This document shows, one piece after another, positions 25,101 to 36,667 of a stretch of 64,000 nucleotides of DNA (positions are counted from its first letter, which is position 1; every line of letters begins with the position of its first letter). The notes beneath the pieces are model-generated. The model was given only the letters and a program-made list of their open reading frames with translations. It was not told the DNA's origin and did not search any database. The position numbers and the translations under genes are program-made. This DNA is from Sarcocystis neurona (taxonomy: Eukaryota; Apicomplexa; Conoidasida; Eucoccidiorida; Sarcocystidae): NCBI GenBank assembly GCA_000727475.1, contig KL647300.1, forward strand, positions 315,881 through 379,880, read 5' to 3'.

Positions 25101-28100
25101 TGCCGTGTAGAGAACTGATCGTGTAGAATTACTCGGAGTGGGGGTTCAGACGCCAGTGTCGTGGAGAAGATGGTCAGGAACGCTGAAGTCTTCTTATTAT
25201 CAGAACTCCCCTACATATACTGCGTCTGTCCGCTCGCCAGCAATTCTTCGCCAGAAAAGTAGCAACGTTGTCAAGCGTTTATCTGGCATTCTCTCTACAG
25301 CCACACGTATGGGTCAATATGTATATGTGGACATAAATTATGCTCGTATGTTGGGGAGGAAGATATTCTGTCATCGCATCGGTGTTCCTGTATCATATCT
25401 GTGTGGGCTGCACGGCACTTGAAGCGCGAACAAAGCGAGTTTCTCTTGTCCCGCACTTTCTTTGCGTGGGTGTCATTGTGTCGCAGCGAGGAAGGGGGGG
25501 GAAACGAAATAGAAGACAGCGAACACGAGAGAGGAGAAGAAAAGAGAAGGCAACACAAATGCCTCAGCACACACGCACGCAAAGGAATATACGTAAACCC
25601 GCTTCCCTACGCATACAAAATATACGCTTATGCCGGTACATACATACATATATGTATATATACGTACATGTGCCACACGTCTATAAACATATACGTACGC
25701 ATACATACATACACACACACACACACATATATGCATATATGCGTATGCACAAATATACACATACATACAAATACAAAAACACATACGTATATACACATAT
25801 GCATACATACGTATCCACACATGCACATACATAAATACACAAGTAAACACACGCTCCTAGTCACATACATATATACGCATTTGTACATATATACATACAT
25901 ACATACATAAATACATGCATACATCCATATGTACGCACATGTACTCACACACACATATATATATTTGTATATTGAAGGGAAAGTAGATGAAGAGAATGAG
26001 TGTGTAGATTCAAACAGTTGGGAGACTGGATTCGATTGAGGAGGACTTCTCACTTCTATCATGTCGGAAGGCAAATCTTCCCATTTGTTCACACGTGGGT
26101 CATAGCGCTCGACGCTACGGAGGCGCTCGCCGCTTGTACCTCCTAGAACGTAGAGTGTTTCTTCTGAGGAGAGAACAAAAAGAGAGCAGGTGGCCCAAAA
26201 GAAGCCCTTTTCTTCTTTGCCTTCTTCAGTAGATTGTTCTTCTGTGCAGCCTGCCCTAAAATTCAAGCAGCGGGGAGTTGTCCACCGTCGGGCCCGTCCC
26301 TCTTGCAGCTGCTCTCATATTGACGTTTCGTGCACGTGTATATACGTATTCACCAGGAAATAAGATTCCGTAGATACACCGCGTGCGCATATATTGGGGG
26401 CCGTCTTGCAGGGGTTGCACGTGGCTGTTCTGCAGTCTGCGAACGCGGCACGATTGCCCCACAGAAAAAAGTTCTCCAGAACAACCGCACAGCGGTGCAT
26501 CTTCCGTTTTGAGGGCAAGCGCCTCTGCTCTGCAGACGGATGTGTTTTGTGCGGGGGTGCGTGTATTTGTGTCTGCGAAGGCGTGAAGGATGTGTTTGCC
26601 ACGCAGACAAGTCGACAAGAATTCTTAGAAAAAAAACCGTGTCCAGAGAGAGGGGACACGTCGCCGTCTTTCACTGTCCGACTGTATCTGTCGGCCCCTC
26701 TCTCTTTGGCTGTCTTAGTCGCTGCCTGTATCCCTCTGTCTGTCTTTCTGTCCGTCTACCTCTCTGCCTATCCCTGTCTTCACGTACATACATATGTGTG
26801 TGTGTGTGTGCAGGGGACAGGCGTCTTAGACATACATCTGTCTGTCTGTACTCGTGTTTGTAGATACACGAAAACACCACCTCAACCGTCTCTCTCGAAG
26901 ACAGTTTCGACGTGGCAGAAAGAGGGTGAGACAGGCGTCTGTGTGTGTGTGGGTGGGTGCGTAGCTGGCACGGCTGCGCGGGTCACTGGCTTCGAGAGAC
27001 TCAAGAGCAGACGAAGCCGATCCACCCGAAGAGTCGTCCAGCAACCTTCCTCGTCGATTTGCTGCCGCCGAGTGCGTAGCATTGCGTCATCCCCCCCTTC
27101 GCCTGCGGACCGGGTGCGTTGCTTGCGACCCCCCACCACCGGCTTGAGAGGCACGATAGCGACTTGTGTGCGGCACCCCCTTGTCGCGAGAGACGAGATA
27201 AGATAGACGCAACCCCGTAGGTGGACGCCAGGAAGAAGGACGAGAGAGATACACACACGTGACTACAGAAGGAGAACACGCACGCACACACATGACGACA
27301 TTCCTAGGTGTGGGAATGCGATGTCTACATCTACGTCAATGTGCGAGTGTACGCAGTCATCGGACCTCTTACACCTTGTAGAACTCCCTACACACAGTAT
27401 GGCCGAGGTGTATTATTACACCTATACGTACATCCACATATTCCTGTGGGTTTGTGTCTGCACGTGTACATATATATGTGTATATACGTATATACAGGTG
27501 GGCAAGTGATGAGGGGGACTATGTGAATGCACGCACCGTGAACACAGGCCATCGCACTGGAGCGCGGCGTGTTGAGAGGGGCGAGCTGCATCCAATTTTT
27601 CATGCGCGGGTCATAGGATTCAACAGCGGCGAGAATGTTTTCCCCGTCGAAGCCGCCGACTGCGAAGTGTCGGCCGCGCACGTAGGCGCCACACGTGTTT
27701 CGTCGGGGAATGTTGAGCGTCGCGCCGCCGACCCAGCAGTCGCGCAGGCAGTCAAAAACTTCTGTGTCGCACAGAGCCTGCGAGTTTTTCACAACGGCAG
27801 CGCAGGAAACTCCGGGAGGAAACTGACTCCCCACGGATCTCTCCTCCGCGCAAACCGGAGGGACGCGGCTGTGCCGCGAAGCGAGGCGTGAGGCTTACAA
27901 GAGGAGAAGAAAGAGGAGAGAATGAGTGGTAGAGAAAGAAAGCTAGCCACGGCACGGCAGCAGCAGCAGCAACACCCACCGCTCTCCCGCAGCGGAAAGG
28001 CCATTCCCCAAATATGCCTGCCTCGAAGAAGACAGCTGCTTTCAAAAGTGTATGTGTGTGTGTGTGTGTGTGTGTGCCTCTCTGTCTCTCTGTAAAGAGA

Positions 28101-31100
28101 GAAAGAGTTGTACACATGTGTGTGTGTCGGTTGTTTTCTCGTGCAGCTGACAAACCAAAACATTCATATGTGTTCTATATTCCTCTCTCTGTCTGTCTGT
28201 GTCGCTGTCGAGATATTCCCGTGTCAGTCTGCAGGTGTATAGACACCCCAACGGAGGACGGCTGCAAAGTCCTCCAGAGAGAGCAGGAAGAAACTTCGGC
28301 ACACGTCTGCAGCAAATCCAGATTCTTCATCTTCCTCTTCAAATTCGAACCCCCTGCCCAGTGCGACTGCGAGGAGAAACACCGAGAACGCACGACTCGC
28401 TATCTTTCGGGCCGCCGCGCCGCGGCCACTCCCCCCGTGTCGCCGTCCCGCCGCACAGAGAGACCGAGACGAGACGCGCAGACAAATACACACGCGTCTC
28501 ACCCGCGCGCAGGGTCTCCACGGGTTGTACATGCGTGGGAAGCAACAAACAGCGTCCCCGTTCGAGTATCATCCATTGCAAGATACACACGCTTTCCTCT
28601 GTGTGTTTCTCTCGTCTGCGTCTGCCTACTTGTCTGTGTATACGTGAAGAAGAGAGACAAACTGAGAATACCACGGAGATGCGAAGAGAGAGAACAGAGC
28701 AGAGAGACGCATAGTAAGAGTCACGACACACCAACTTAGAGGCAAAAAGAGCGTCTCCCTCGCACGCGCGCACGTACTCTCTTGCTGCTGCCCTACGGTA
28801 CAATCTGCAAAGACTTGTAGACCCGGCGTCCTCTCAACAGAGAAATAGTCAGGAGCGGAAAAGTCTAGTAAATAAGTCCCACTTGCTACTCATACTCGAA
28901 GAATGACCGCCAAGTGGTAGCAGTTTCACGGGGCATCACACACGCATGGAGACACGTTGGAAAGACTAGCTCTCTCCTCGCGCATATCTTTGCAGCTTCT
29001 ATATAATTCTGTCCACACACCTATCCGTACGGCCCCACACATGCAGAGAGACTCACAGGTTTGTCTACATGCGTGAAATTTCTAGAGTGTTTTCCTGCGC
29101 TGTAGCTGGCAGCCAATACAGAGGGACATATATTTGTATATATACTTATCGACAGCTCGGCAAGTCAGGTATGTACGAGAGTGTCCTATTCTCGTGACAG
29201 TGACCCTCTCTGTTTTCTTCTGTTTTTACTGTCTGTCTCCCTGTCTGCTGCTCTCTGTCTCCGTCTGTCTCCGTGTCTGCCGCCCTCTGTCTCCACCTGT
29301 CTCCGTGTCTCCCTGTTTTTTTCGGTGTCTGTCTTTGCGTCGCGGGCGGCGTGCTGTTCTCTCTGTGGGGCGGTCTCACGTGAGTTATTTTTCTGTCTTT
29401 TTTTTTTAGCTTTCGTGTTGACTCCTTACTTCTTTTTCTTACTTTGTAGTCGAGATTCTGTCCACCGTAAACGAAGAGTTTATTTTGAAAGTTCGAGCAG
29501 GCAAAGTAGGCCCGCTCGGTCTGCATCGCCTTGCAGGGACGCCAGCATTGCTGCGCAACATCTAGAACTTCAAGCGACGGCAGGTGTTCTACGCCGTTGT
29601 GTCCCCCCACGCAAAAAACGAGAGGAAACGGAAAAAAACGAATTCCTAGGAAGTCCGCTTCCTGCGTTATCGCGTCGCTCTCGCAGGCATCCCTTGTTCA
29701 CCCGCGCACACGCAAGATAAGCAGCAGAAGCAGAAACAGCAGCAGCAACTTGTAGCAGCACAGCTCCGACGACTGACCCCAGACACAAGACGGCCGCAGC
29801 AGCAACTTCCGTCAAATAGGAAAAAAGGTGCTCCCTGCTCCTCTGCGTACTCACGCAACACCATCCACGAAGTACGAAAGTGCTGATGATTCTCTCGACT
29901 AAGAATTCTTCTGCGACATCTTCCTCCCCTTCTTGTCTTTGTTGTCCCCCTTTTTGTCCTCCTTTTTCTTCTGCCATCTCAACAAAAACACTGTTTCCTG
30001 CTCTGCAGACGCTCACACACAGACCACCGCGGGGCAAAGGGAGGTGCTGCTGCTTCTCTCCACCAACAATTCTTCGGCAGTTTCTTCCTCATCTTCTTCT
30101 GTCCTTTCTCTTCTTTTCCTTGTTCGTTTTTCTCTTATAGACCCGAGCAACGCAGCTGTACACCGTCCTGCATGCAGAGTCTTGGAAGACAGCTCCCACA
30201 GAGACACACCGCCCTGTCCTCACGCCACCGCGCGAAGATCTTTTCCGCAAGCATTGCTGCAGCAGTAGACACTGCAAAGGAGTCAGCGACTATGAGAAAT
30301 CTACCACTTTATCATATATGAGAATTCTGCCATTTACATATATTTCTGTACATCTAGATCCCCACACGTATATACACATACGTATATATACATATAAATC
30401 CCTCTGTCTCTTTTCCCTCTCCTCTCCGTTTCGCTCTCTCTCTACATAGATATATATCTTTCTGTGTCTCGTTCTGTGTATATGACACACGCTCTCTGTG
30501 TTCCTCATTATCCCTCTCTTTTTCTCGAGAAAAACAACAGCGATCCTGTCGCCTTCGCAGACGCGCGGGAGGTTGCAGCCACACGCGCGAAGTTCAGCAC
30601 CCACAGAACATTTATAATGGGAGAAAACAACTCGATGTTCTATACACACAAGCGTCTACACCTGCGTATCTAAAACTCTCACTTATACTCACAAGTACAA
30701 ATATGCTGCTGCACCGTATATGCACGACCGTGCATATACGTGTATGTTCCAGGACCCACGCATGCCTACAGAGGAGTGTGCGAATATCTACATTTTAACA
30801 GAAATGCACACATACGTACAGATATATTTTGGTGTGCGTGTCTCTTTGTCTTCCTGTCTCTTTCTCTCTCCTTTTCTCTCTTTTTCTCTCCCTTTGACCG
30901 TCCTTTTTCTCTTTCTCTCTTTCGCCCTCTCTCTGTCTGTTTTCTCTATCCCTCTTCATCTCTTCCTTTCTTCTTCTCCTTCTTCCCTTTCTCTCTCTTC
31001 CGCTTTCCTTTGTCTCTTCCTCTTTTATCTCTACTTTTGAGGTGTACACACGCGCGTCACTCTTCAGCGATTAAAAAGGCGGGTGTCCGCTGGTCCTGCA

Positions 31101-34100
31101 GAAGAAAAGACTCGTCTGGAGCGGAAGTGACGGCTACGTTTCTGCTGCTAAAGAAGCGGCAGCAGCTTCTCGGCTGCAACACATCTCGGCAAAATACTCA
31201 GCGCTGCGTGTATGTGTATCCTGCTACGTCTGCAACAAAGTAGCAAGCACGCGTGCACACACACCTTACATAGTGCTCTCCACACCCATAGCTATCTGTA
31301 TGATGAAAACACACATATTTATATATGTATACATTTGTGTAAGTAAACAGCTCTGTGAGAAACACTCGCATATTTACATATATGTACGTATATGTTCATG
31401 CGGCTACACAAGCGTCCTCGCACTCTTTCACTCTTACTAAGGAACTTCCATACATATGCATCTGCACCAAAATTGCTGTGCAGTCTTCGGTGTTTGCATG
31501 GTGAAGCAGTCATACGTACGCACACACACACACATACAGAGATATGCAGGTGCAGCTGTACACAGCTCTACGTCTGCACCATAAAAGGGATTCTATTCAC
31601 ACGTATAAATAAATTCTGCTGCACAAAGCTGTGTATGTGCTCATACAAAGTATATGCAAGAAGTCTTCGGCTAGCAGCTCGCTTGGTCGAGAGGCGTCGG
31701 GCTTCCTTGGGTGTATGTTCACACCGAAGTCGCACGCCACGCGTGACGTATTCAACCAAAGTTCCCCTACGAGTAGCTGACGGTAATGCGTCGCTGTCAA
31801 CACAAAATATCCTCGACCTTTCTCTATCACTAACGCAATACTGTCATTTCTTGTCTTTCTCTCTCTCTCTTCCCCTTATATATATATGTATATATATATA
31901 TATCTGTACACGAATGAAACAGTACACACAAATTAATATATATACGGACATATAGATGTATACATTATGCGTATGAGTTTGGATTCATCGCATTGTAGTT
32001 TTCTCCTATTTCCTACTTCATACACACATATTTATACGCAGAGACGTATATCTCTCGGGTGTTTTCCTCTTCCAGACAAACACATACACAAATACGTATA
32101 CAGGACTTTTTGTTCTCTCCCTTGCAAGCCGTGCAAGAGAGTGTACCTCGGCTGTGGCGGCGTGGAAGGGTTTCTCAAGAAATTTAGGACAATGCGAAAA
32201 AGTTCGGCGTCTCTGTCGAGGAATATTCGCCCGTTCTTGTCTCGTGCCACGTGGTGTCGCCCGGAGAGGAGCGCATGCAGAAACGAGCCCTGCTGCTGCT
32301 GCAGCGTGTGTCTCGCTGCTTCAAAAATGACACCTCCCACGTTCAAATCCACTACCGTCTCTGTGGCAATGTTCGTGTCAACGATTCTCCGTTTCTCCGC
32401 CTCGAGAGAATCTGCTTCCTGCCGCAAGCGCTCGCTCTCCTGCGCCGGGAAACACGACAGAGAGGCGGCCCCGTGAGGAGACGAGACACCCACTTGGACG
32501 CAGGAGACGCGGCGACGAGCGTCACGCACGCGGAAACAGCGAAAAAGCCGAGCAGTGAGGGCGCCAAGGCAGGTGGCAAAGACAGCAGAAGTCGAAAAGA
32601 GACAAGACGAGAGATCGGTCACACAGCAGGAAGTGCGAACAACGAAGAAAACATAGACAAGAAGAGGAAGAAAGGACACAGGTGGAGACCGGAATGGGGA
32701 ATAGAGGGAATAGGTGAAGAGAAGAGGATGAGCACGAGGACAACAGGATCAGCCGTGGCTAGAGCGGACCGAATAGAGCCGCAGGAGCAGGGGAAGAATG
32801 TCGGGAAGCCAGCAAAGAAAGTGAGGATGAGGAAGGCAGCTTCAAGAGAGAGGCAGCAGCAAATGTCGCTGTGAGAAATGTAAAGGAAACAACAAACGCA
32901 AGCGGTTGACAACACCGCCGCAAGAGCGCATCAACGCGGAATGCGGCAGCAGCAGCTGAAGAGAAGTAGGAGGAGAAATTTACAAGAAGAGGCAGGCAGC
33001 GGTAGCACAGCAGTGGTAGTGGAGAGACGACCTGCAGCAGGCAATGAAGACGGGGCAGCAGCGATAACAGCAGTGGCAGTCGAGCACCGTTACTACGCAT
33101 GCAGTTGACGTGTCTGAGCAGATCGCAGACAATTTGAAAGGCATGCAGGCGGAGGGAGAAACCAAGAGCTGTGCACCTATGTCTGCGTGTCGGGCAGTCG
33201 ACCATCTTCAGCGAGCCGAGCAACGTGTGCTGCTGTTCTGCCCAGGTCGTCGCTGTAGGCACGGCGTAAACGTTGGAGAGCGTAGGAGCGAGAGACAGCA
33301 CAGCAGCAGCACCTGGATGCAGCAAGACACCGTGAGAAGTCGCGGAAACTCCGGCAGGCAAGGCGCTGCTGCTTTCATCGTTCGTCAGTCACCCACACTA
33401 CGCCTCTCTGCACGAACCTCATCGTCGCGAGAAATATGTGAAAGAGACAGAGGCAGCGGCCGACAGAGAGACAGGGAGAGACAGCGAGAGATACGGAGAC
33501 AGAGAGAAACGGACACAGAGAAACTTCTCGAGGAGAGGCGGCAAGGGACGTGGGCAAGAAGCGAATATGAATGCTATGGGACGGACGACGACAAAGGAGC
33601 AATCTCCGTACGTCTTGGCACCGTCAGACGCATGCGCATGCAGCTGTTTCTCTATACAAGTGAAAAGTTTTACATGCGCATTTCTCTGAGGTATTGATTT
33701 TTGCCCTTTGGTACTGCTGCTAGACCGGCAAGGAGGAGCAGACGCCGGTGGCTGACACAGAGAAGCAGCACCGGAGGGAAGAGACGCGGGGGATGAGGTG
33801 TATACTGACCAGCAAAGACTTCCTTCTGTGCAGTTCCTTTTCTTCTTCAAACCGCATGCGTTCTGCGTTGAGTTTTCGACGTGAGTCCTCTCTCTCTGTC
33901 TGAATTTGCTTCATCTGCGATGCTGCTTCGGCTTGCGCCTTGCGCCGCTCCTCCTGCAAGAGCAGCAGGAAATGCAGCAGCGGTGCTTGGGCAGCAGATG
34001 CACGCGCACCTGGAGCTGCATGAACGCCGCTGCAGCACTACACGCTGCACCAGCAGCAGCGGTAGACGAAGCAGCAACAGCAGGAGAAGCACCCACAGGA

Positions 34101-36667
34101 GCAGCAGCAGCAGCAGGGAAGAGAGCAGCCACAGAAGCAGCAAGAGCAGCAGCAGCAGAAACAGCAGGCGAAGGAGCCACAGAAGCAGCAACAGCAGGAG
34201 AAGCAGCCACAGGAGCAGCAGCAGCAGCAAGGAAGAGAGCAGTCACAGAAGCAGCAGGAGGAGCAGCGGCAGCAGAAACAGCAGGCGAGGCAGCCAGGAG
34301 AGCAGCAACAGCAGGAGAAGCAGCCAGAGAAGCACCGAGAGGAGCAGCAGCAGCAGCAGCAAGACAGAGGCAGCGGAGAGGGCACGAAGGGAAGACGGCC
34401 AGGAGAAAAGAGAAGTACGAGTGCAGCAAGAGGAAGAAGAGAAGAAACAGCAGTAGAAAAGCTAATCAACTGCAGGGACATCGGACGCAGAGAAGCAACA
34501 GCAACAGGTGGCAGAGATGAGGAACCTGCAGCAAGAAAAGCAGGGGCACCAGCAAGAGAAACAAGTGACCACGCCCGAAGGCGACCACCAGCAACACCAG
34601 CGGCAGCAACAGCAACGGAAGTAGCAGGAGCGACAGCGTGAGAAAGAGAAGCGCGGAGAGATGCTGGAGACGCAGCTGCAGCAGCCGGGCGAGGCCGCAA
34701 CAGCAAGGAGGCGAAAAAGCAAGAGCAGCAGCAGCGGCAGCGCCACGGGAGGAGACGGAATGGGAGAGACACAGCAGCAGAACACAAAACTGCAAGCAGC
34801 ATGGGAGAAGGCCTCGGCAGCAGCAGATAATAAGAAGGAAAGCGGGAAGAAGCGGGATGATATCTGAGCAGCAGCAGCACACTCACGCAGCGAAAAGAGC
34901 AAACACACGGCAGTGCTGCAGAAGAAGCACCGGCAGGAAGCACGAATGCCAGAAGCAGTCGGCCGGAAGAAGTAGAAGACGTACTAGCAGAAGCAGCAGC
35001 GGCAGCGAAGCAGAAGCAGCCGCACGAGAGCGAGAGCAGCAGCAAAGTAGACGCAGCCGCAGGACAGCGCGAGCAGCAGAGCAGACGCAAAGCAGAAGGA
35101 GCCCCAGGACAGCGGGAGCGGCGGCAAAGCAGAAGCAGCAGCAGCAAAGCAGTTGCGCCGTGAGAGCAGCAGCAGCAGACCAGAAGCAGCTGCAAAGCAA
35201 AAGGAGCCGCAGGAGAGCAGCAAGAGCAGCAACAGGGTAGACGTAACCGCAGCAAAACAGAAGCGGCCGTAGAAGAGCAGCAGCAGCGTCCCAGCGACAG
35301 CGTGCCGACTGCGCTGCTCCGCCTGCACGTGTTTGAGAGAAACGCAACGGCGAAGCAGCAGCCGAGGGAGTAGCTGATCTTTACGGAAATGCAAACACAC
35401 ATACGAACAGCAAAAGAAGCACAAAATAAGGCGGCACAAAACAGAGACAGAGAAGTTCTCTTCAACGCATAGGAGAAAAAGAAGAAAGCAGCACCGAGGA
35501 AGACAGAAGAAAAGGCGGAAGAAGTGGAAGAAGAAAGAAGGAGAAAGAAGAGAAACAGGAAAAAGAGGGAGAAGTAGGCGGAAAAGAAGAGGAGGAAGAA
35601 GACGAAGGAAAAGTGGGGAAACAGAAGAAGAGAAACAGGAGACAGAGGAAGACGAAGGCGAAAAAGTAGAGGAAGAAGCAGAAGAAAGGGAATAAGAGGA
35701 AGAATAGGAAGAGAAAGAAGGAGAAGGAAGAGGAGAGGGAGAAACGAGGAGAAGAAGAGAAAGAAGAAGGGGAAGAAGAAGAGGATGAAGAGTACGAATA
35801 CGGTGACAGCTGCACCACTTTTGAAGTGAGATATTATTGGTCAATTATTCGTGCAGTAGCAGCCCCTAGGGCGCACCTTGATTTTCTCGTGATTGCTTTG
35901 TTTGGCTTCCTGAAGCTGTTGCCAAGCCTTTCGTTTTTCTTCTTCAAATTCTTGCTTTGCTCTGTGAAGATCCCGTTTTTCTTTTCGCAAGTCACTTTCT
36001 GTTTTCCTCAACCAACTTATAAATGTTCTTCGCAAATCCCCAACCATATTTTCGAAATCTTCAGCAGTCGACCCAAAGCTGCCACTTTCGTCTTCGCGGT
36101 CTTCCTCATCTTCCTCTTCTTCTTCCTCTTCTTTGCCACCTCCTCCTCCCCCGCCTCTCTGTCTGCGACGCACGGCTGCCGCTGCTGCAGCGGCTGCAGC
36201 AGCCACTGCCGCCTCATCTCTGTCTCGCAGCATCGCAGGAGAAGCAGCTACAAGCTGCTGCTGCTCTGTTGCTGCACCACCTCGCGCTCCGAGCAGCACT
36301 CCCATGCTGCTGCTGCTGCCTCCGTTGACGCCTGCTGTCGCTCCCCCGGCAACAGCCAGAGGGTGACGCTGCTGCGACTGGTGCAGCATACTACTCAACG
36401 CAGAGGAAGAAGAAGGAGGTTCTCCGCTGTTCAACAATCCACCCGCAGAACTGCTTGCCGTTCCTGAAAAAAAGGAGAGTAAAATGTACGCCGGGCCCCC
36501 CCGCTCTCATTGCCGCTGCTGCTGCTGCTGCTTCGCAGTGTTGTCATGCCGCTTCCATGCGGCTGCTCCCCACCTCCTGCTGCTGCGTGACTGCCACTCC
36601 CCGCTCCAGGCAGCGCTGCCATGCCCCCACGGCCGACCCCCAAGCCGCTGCTTCCAGTAACCAACAT
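22192..36667 (-). CDS. K13: Kelch13 (K13) ortholog: coiled-coil, BTB/POZ and six-blade kelch propeller, 9 exons
   Basis: In Plasmodium and Toxoplasma, K13 sits on an endocytic collar (micropore) and supports endocytosis; propeller mutations in P. falciparum give artemisinin resistance. Exons in transcript order: 36667-36490, 36463-35877, 33953-33810, 32439-32147, 29692-29443, 27777-27537, 26163-26054, 24632-24444, 22323-22192. All phases agree and give 707 codons plus TAA (P. falciparum K13 has 726). Residues about 1-194 are low complexity (Ala run, Gly run, acidic run). The coiled coil starts at DFENMVGDLRRTFISWLRKT (195) and runs to about 325. BTB is about 331-418 (VDLNVGGVIFE, RDKNGRIFLDRDAELFRI). 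The propeller is about 424-707, ending ARYGHGLLVANL. Propeller blades align with PfK13 without net indel (offset 19). R539, R561, P574, C469, M476 and A481 equivalents are kept; Y493 is Phe, P553 Ala and C580 Ala (residue 561). The first exon depends on a 26-nt intron and is the weakest part. Confidence 0.95.
22720..23720. repeat. TATACATATA / ACAGAGAGAGA microsatellites in K13 intron
   Basis: This lies in the last K13 intron (22324-24443). On the plus strand it is GA/CA-rich, meaning pyrimidine-rich on the K13 sense strand. No extra exon is seen. Confidence 0.7.
24168..24183 (+). repeat. Poly-G run
   Basis: Sixteen bases, GGAGGGGGGGGGGGGG, containing a run of 13 G, inside the last K13 intron. 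On the transcript strand it is poly-C. Possible assembly or length uncertainty. Confidence 0.8.
24700..25100. repeat. TA/TG microsatellite in K13 intron
   Basis: TACATATATATAT and GTGTGTACAC runs within the intron 24633-26053. Confidence 0.75.
25620..25970. repeat. ACATAC/ATACAT microsatellite in K13 intron
   Basis: CATACATACATA and ACACACACACAC runs within the same intron 24633-26053. Long Tyr/Cys/Val frames across it are artefacts. Confidence 0.75.
29693..32146 (-). other. K13 intron between BTB exon and first propeller exon
   Basis: This intron runs from donor AG|GTACAC at the end of the BTB exon to acceptor AACAAG before the propeller exon. It holds a weak internal duplication (GAATTCTTCTGCGACATCTTCCTC near 29911 and AATTCTTCGGCAGTTTCTTCCTC near 30068), pyrimidine-rich plus-strand DNA (30840-31040) and TA microsatellites. 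I see no alternative exon. Confidence 0.6.
33954..35876 (-). repeat. CTG (sense) triplet and GA/TC-rich array filling a K13 intron
   Basis: On the plus strand, 34000-35350 is interrupted CAG/AGC and 35460-35790 is GAA/GAG-rich. On the K13 sense strand these read CTG and TTC/CTC. The intron is bounded by donor AAG|GTGCGC (35877) and acceptor TTGCAG (33953). Frames across it (poly-Ser, Leu, Cys or Gln) are not annotated because coiled-coil coding on both sides joins in phase across it. Confidence 0.85.
36464..36489 (-). other. Candidate 26-nt intron in K13 5' coding region
   Basis: Read on minus: GTACATTTTACTCTCC, then seven T, then CAG. Removing it joins an upstream ATG-started Gly/Ser-rich frame (from 36667) to the K13 frame in phase; without removal, the upstream frame meets a stop. 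It is far below usual coccidian intron length. A 1-nt frame error or a longer intron using the donor G|GTGGGG upstream are alternatives. Confidence 0.4.

Noticed and set aside
33110..33697. 195-codon plus ORF
   Set aside because: It lies antisense in the K13 intron between 32440 and 33809; GAGACAGAGAGA repeats dominate its second half.
34038..35465. 475-codon minus ORF (Cys/Leu/Ser-rich)
   Set aside because: It lies in the K13 intron 33954-35876. It is a CTG-repeat frame, and K13 coiled-coil exons on both sides join in phase across it.
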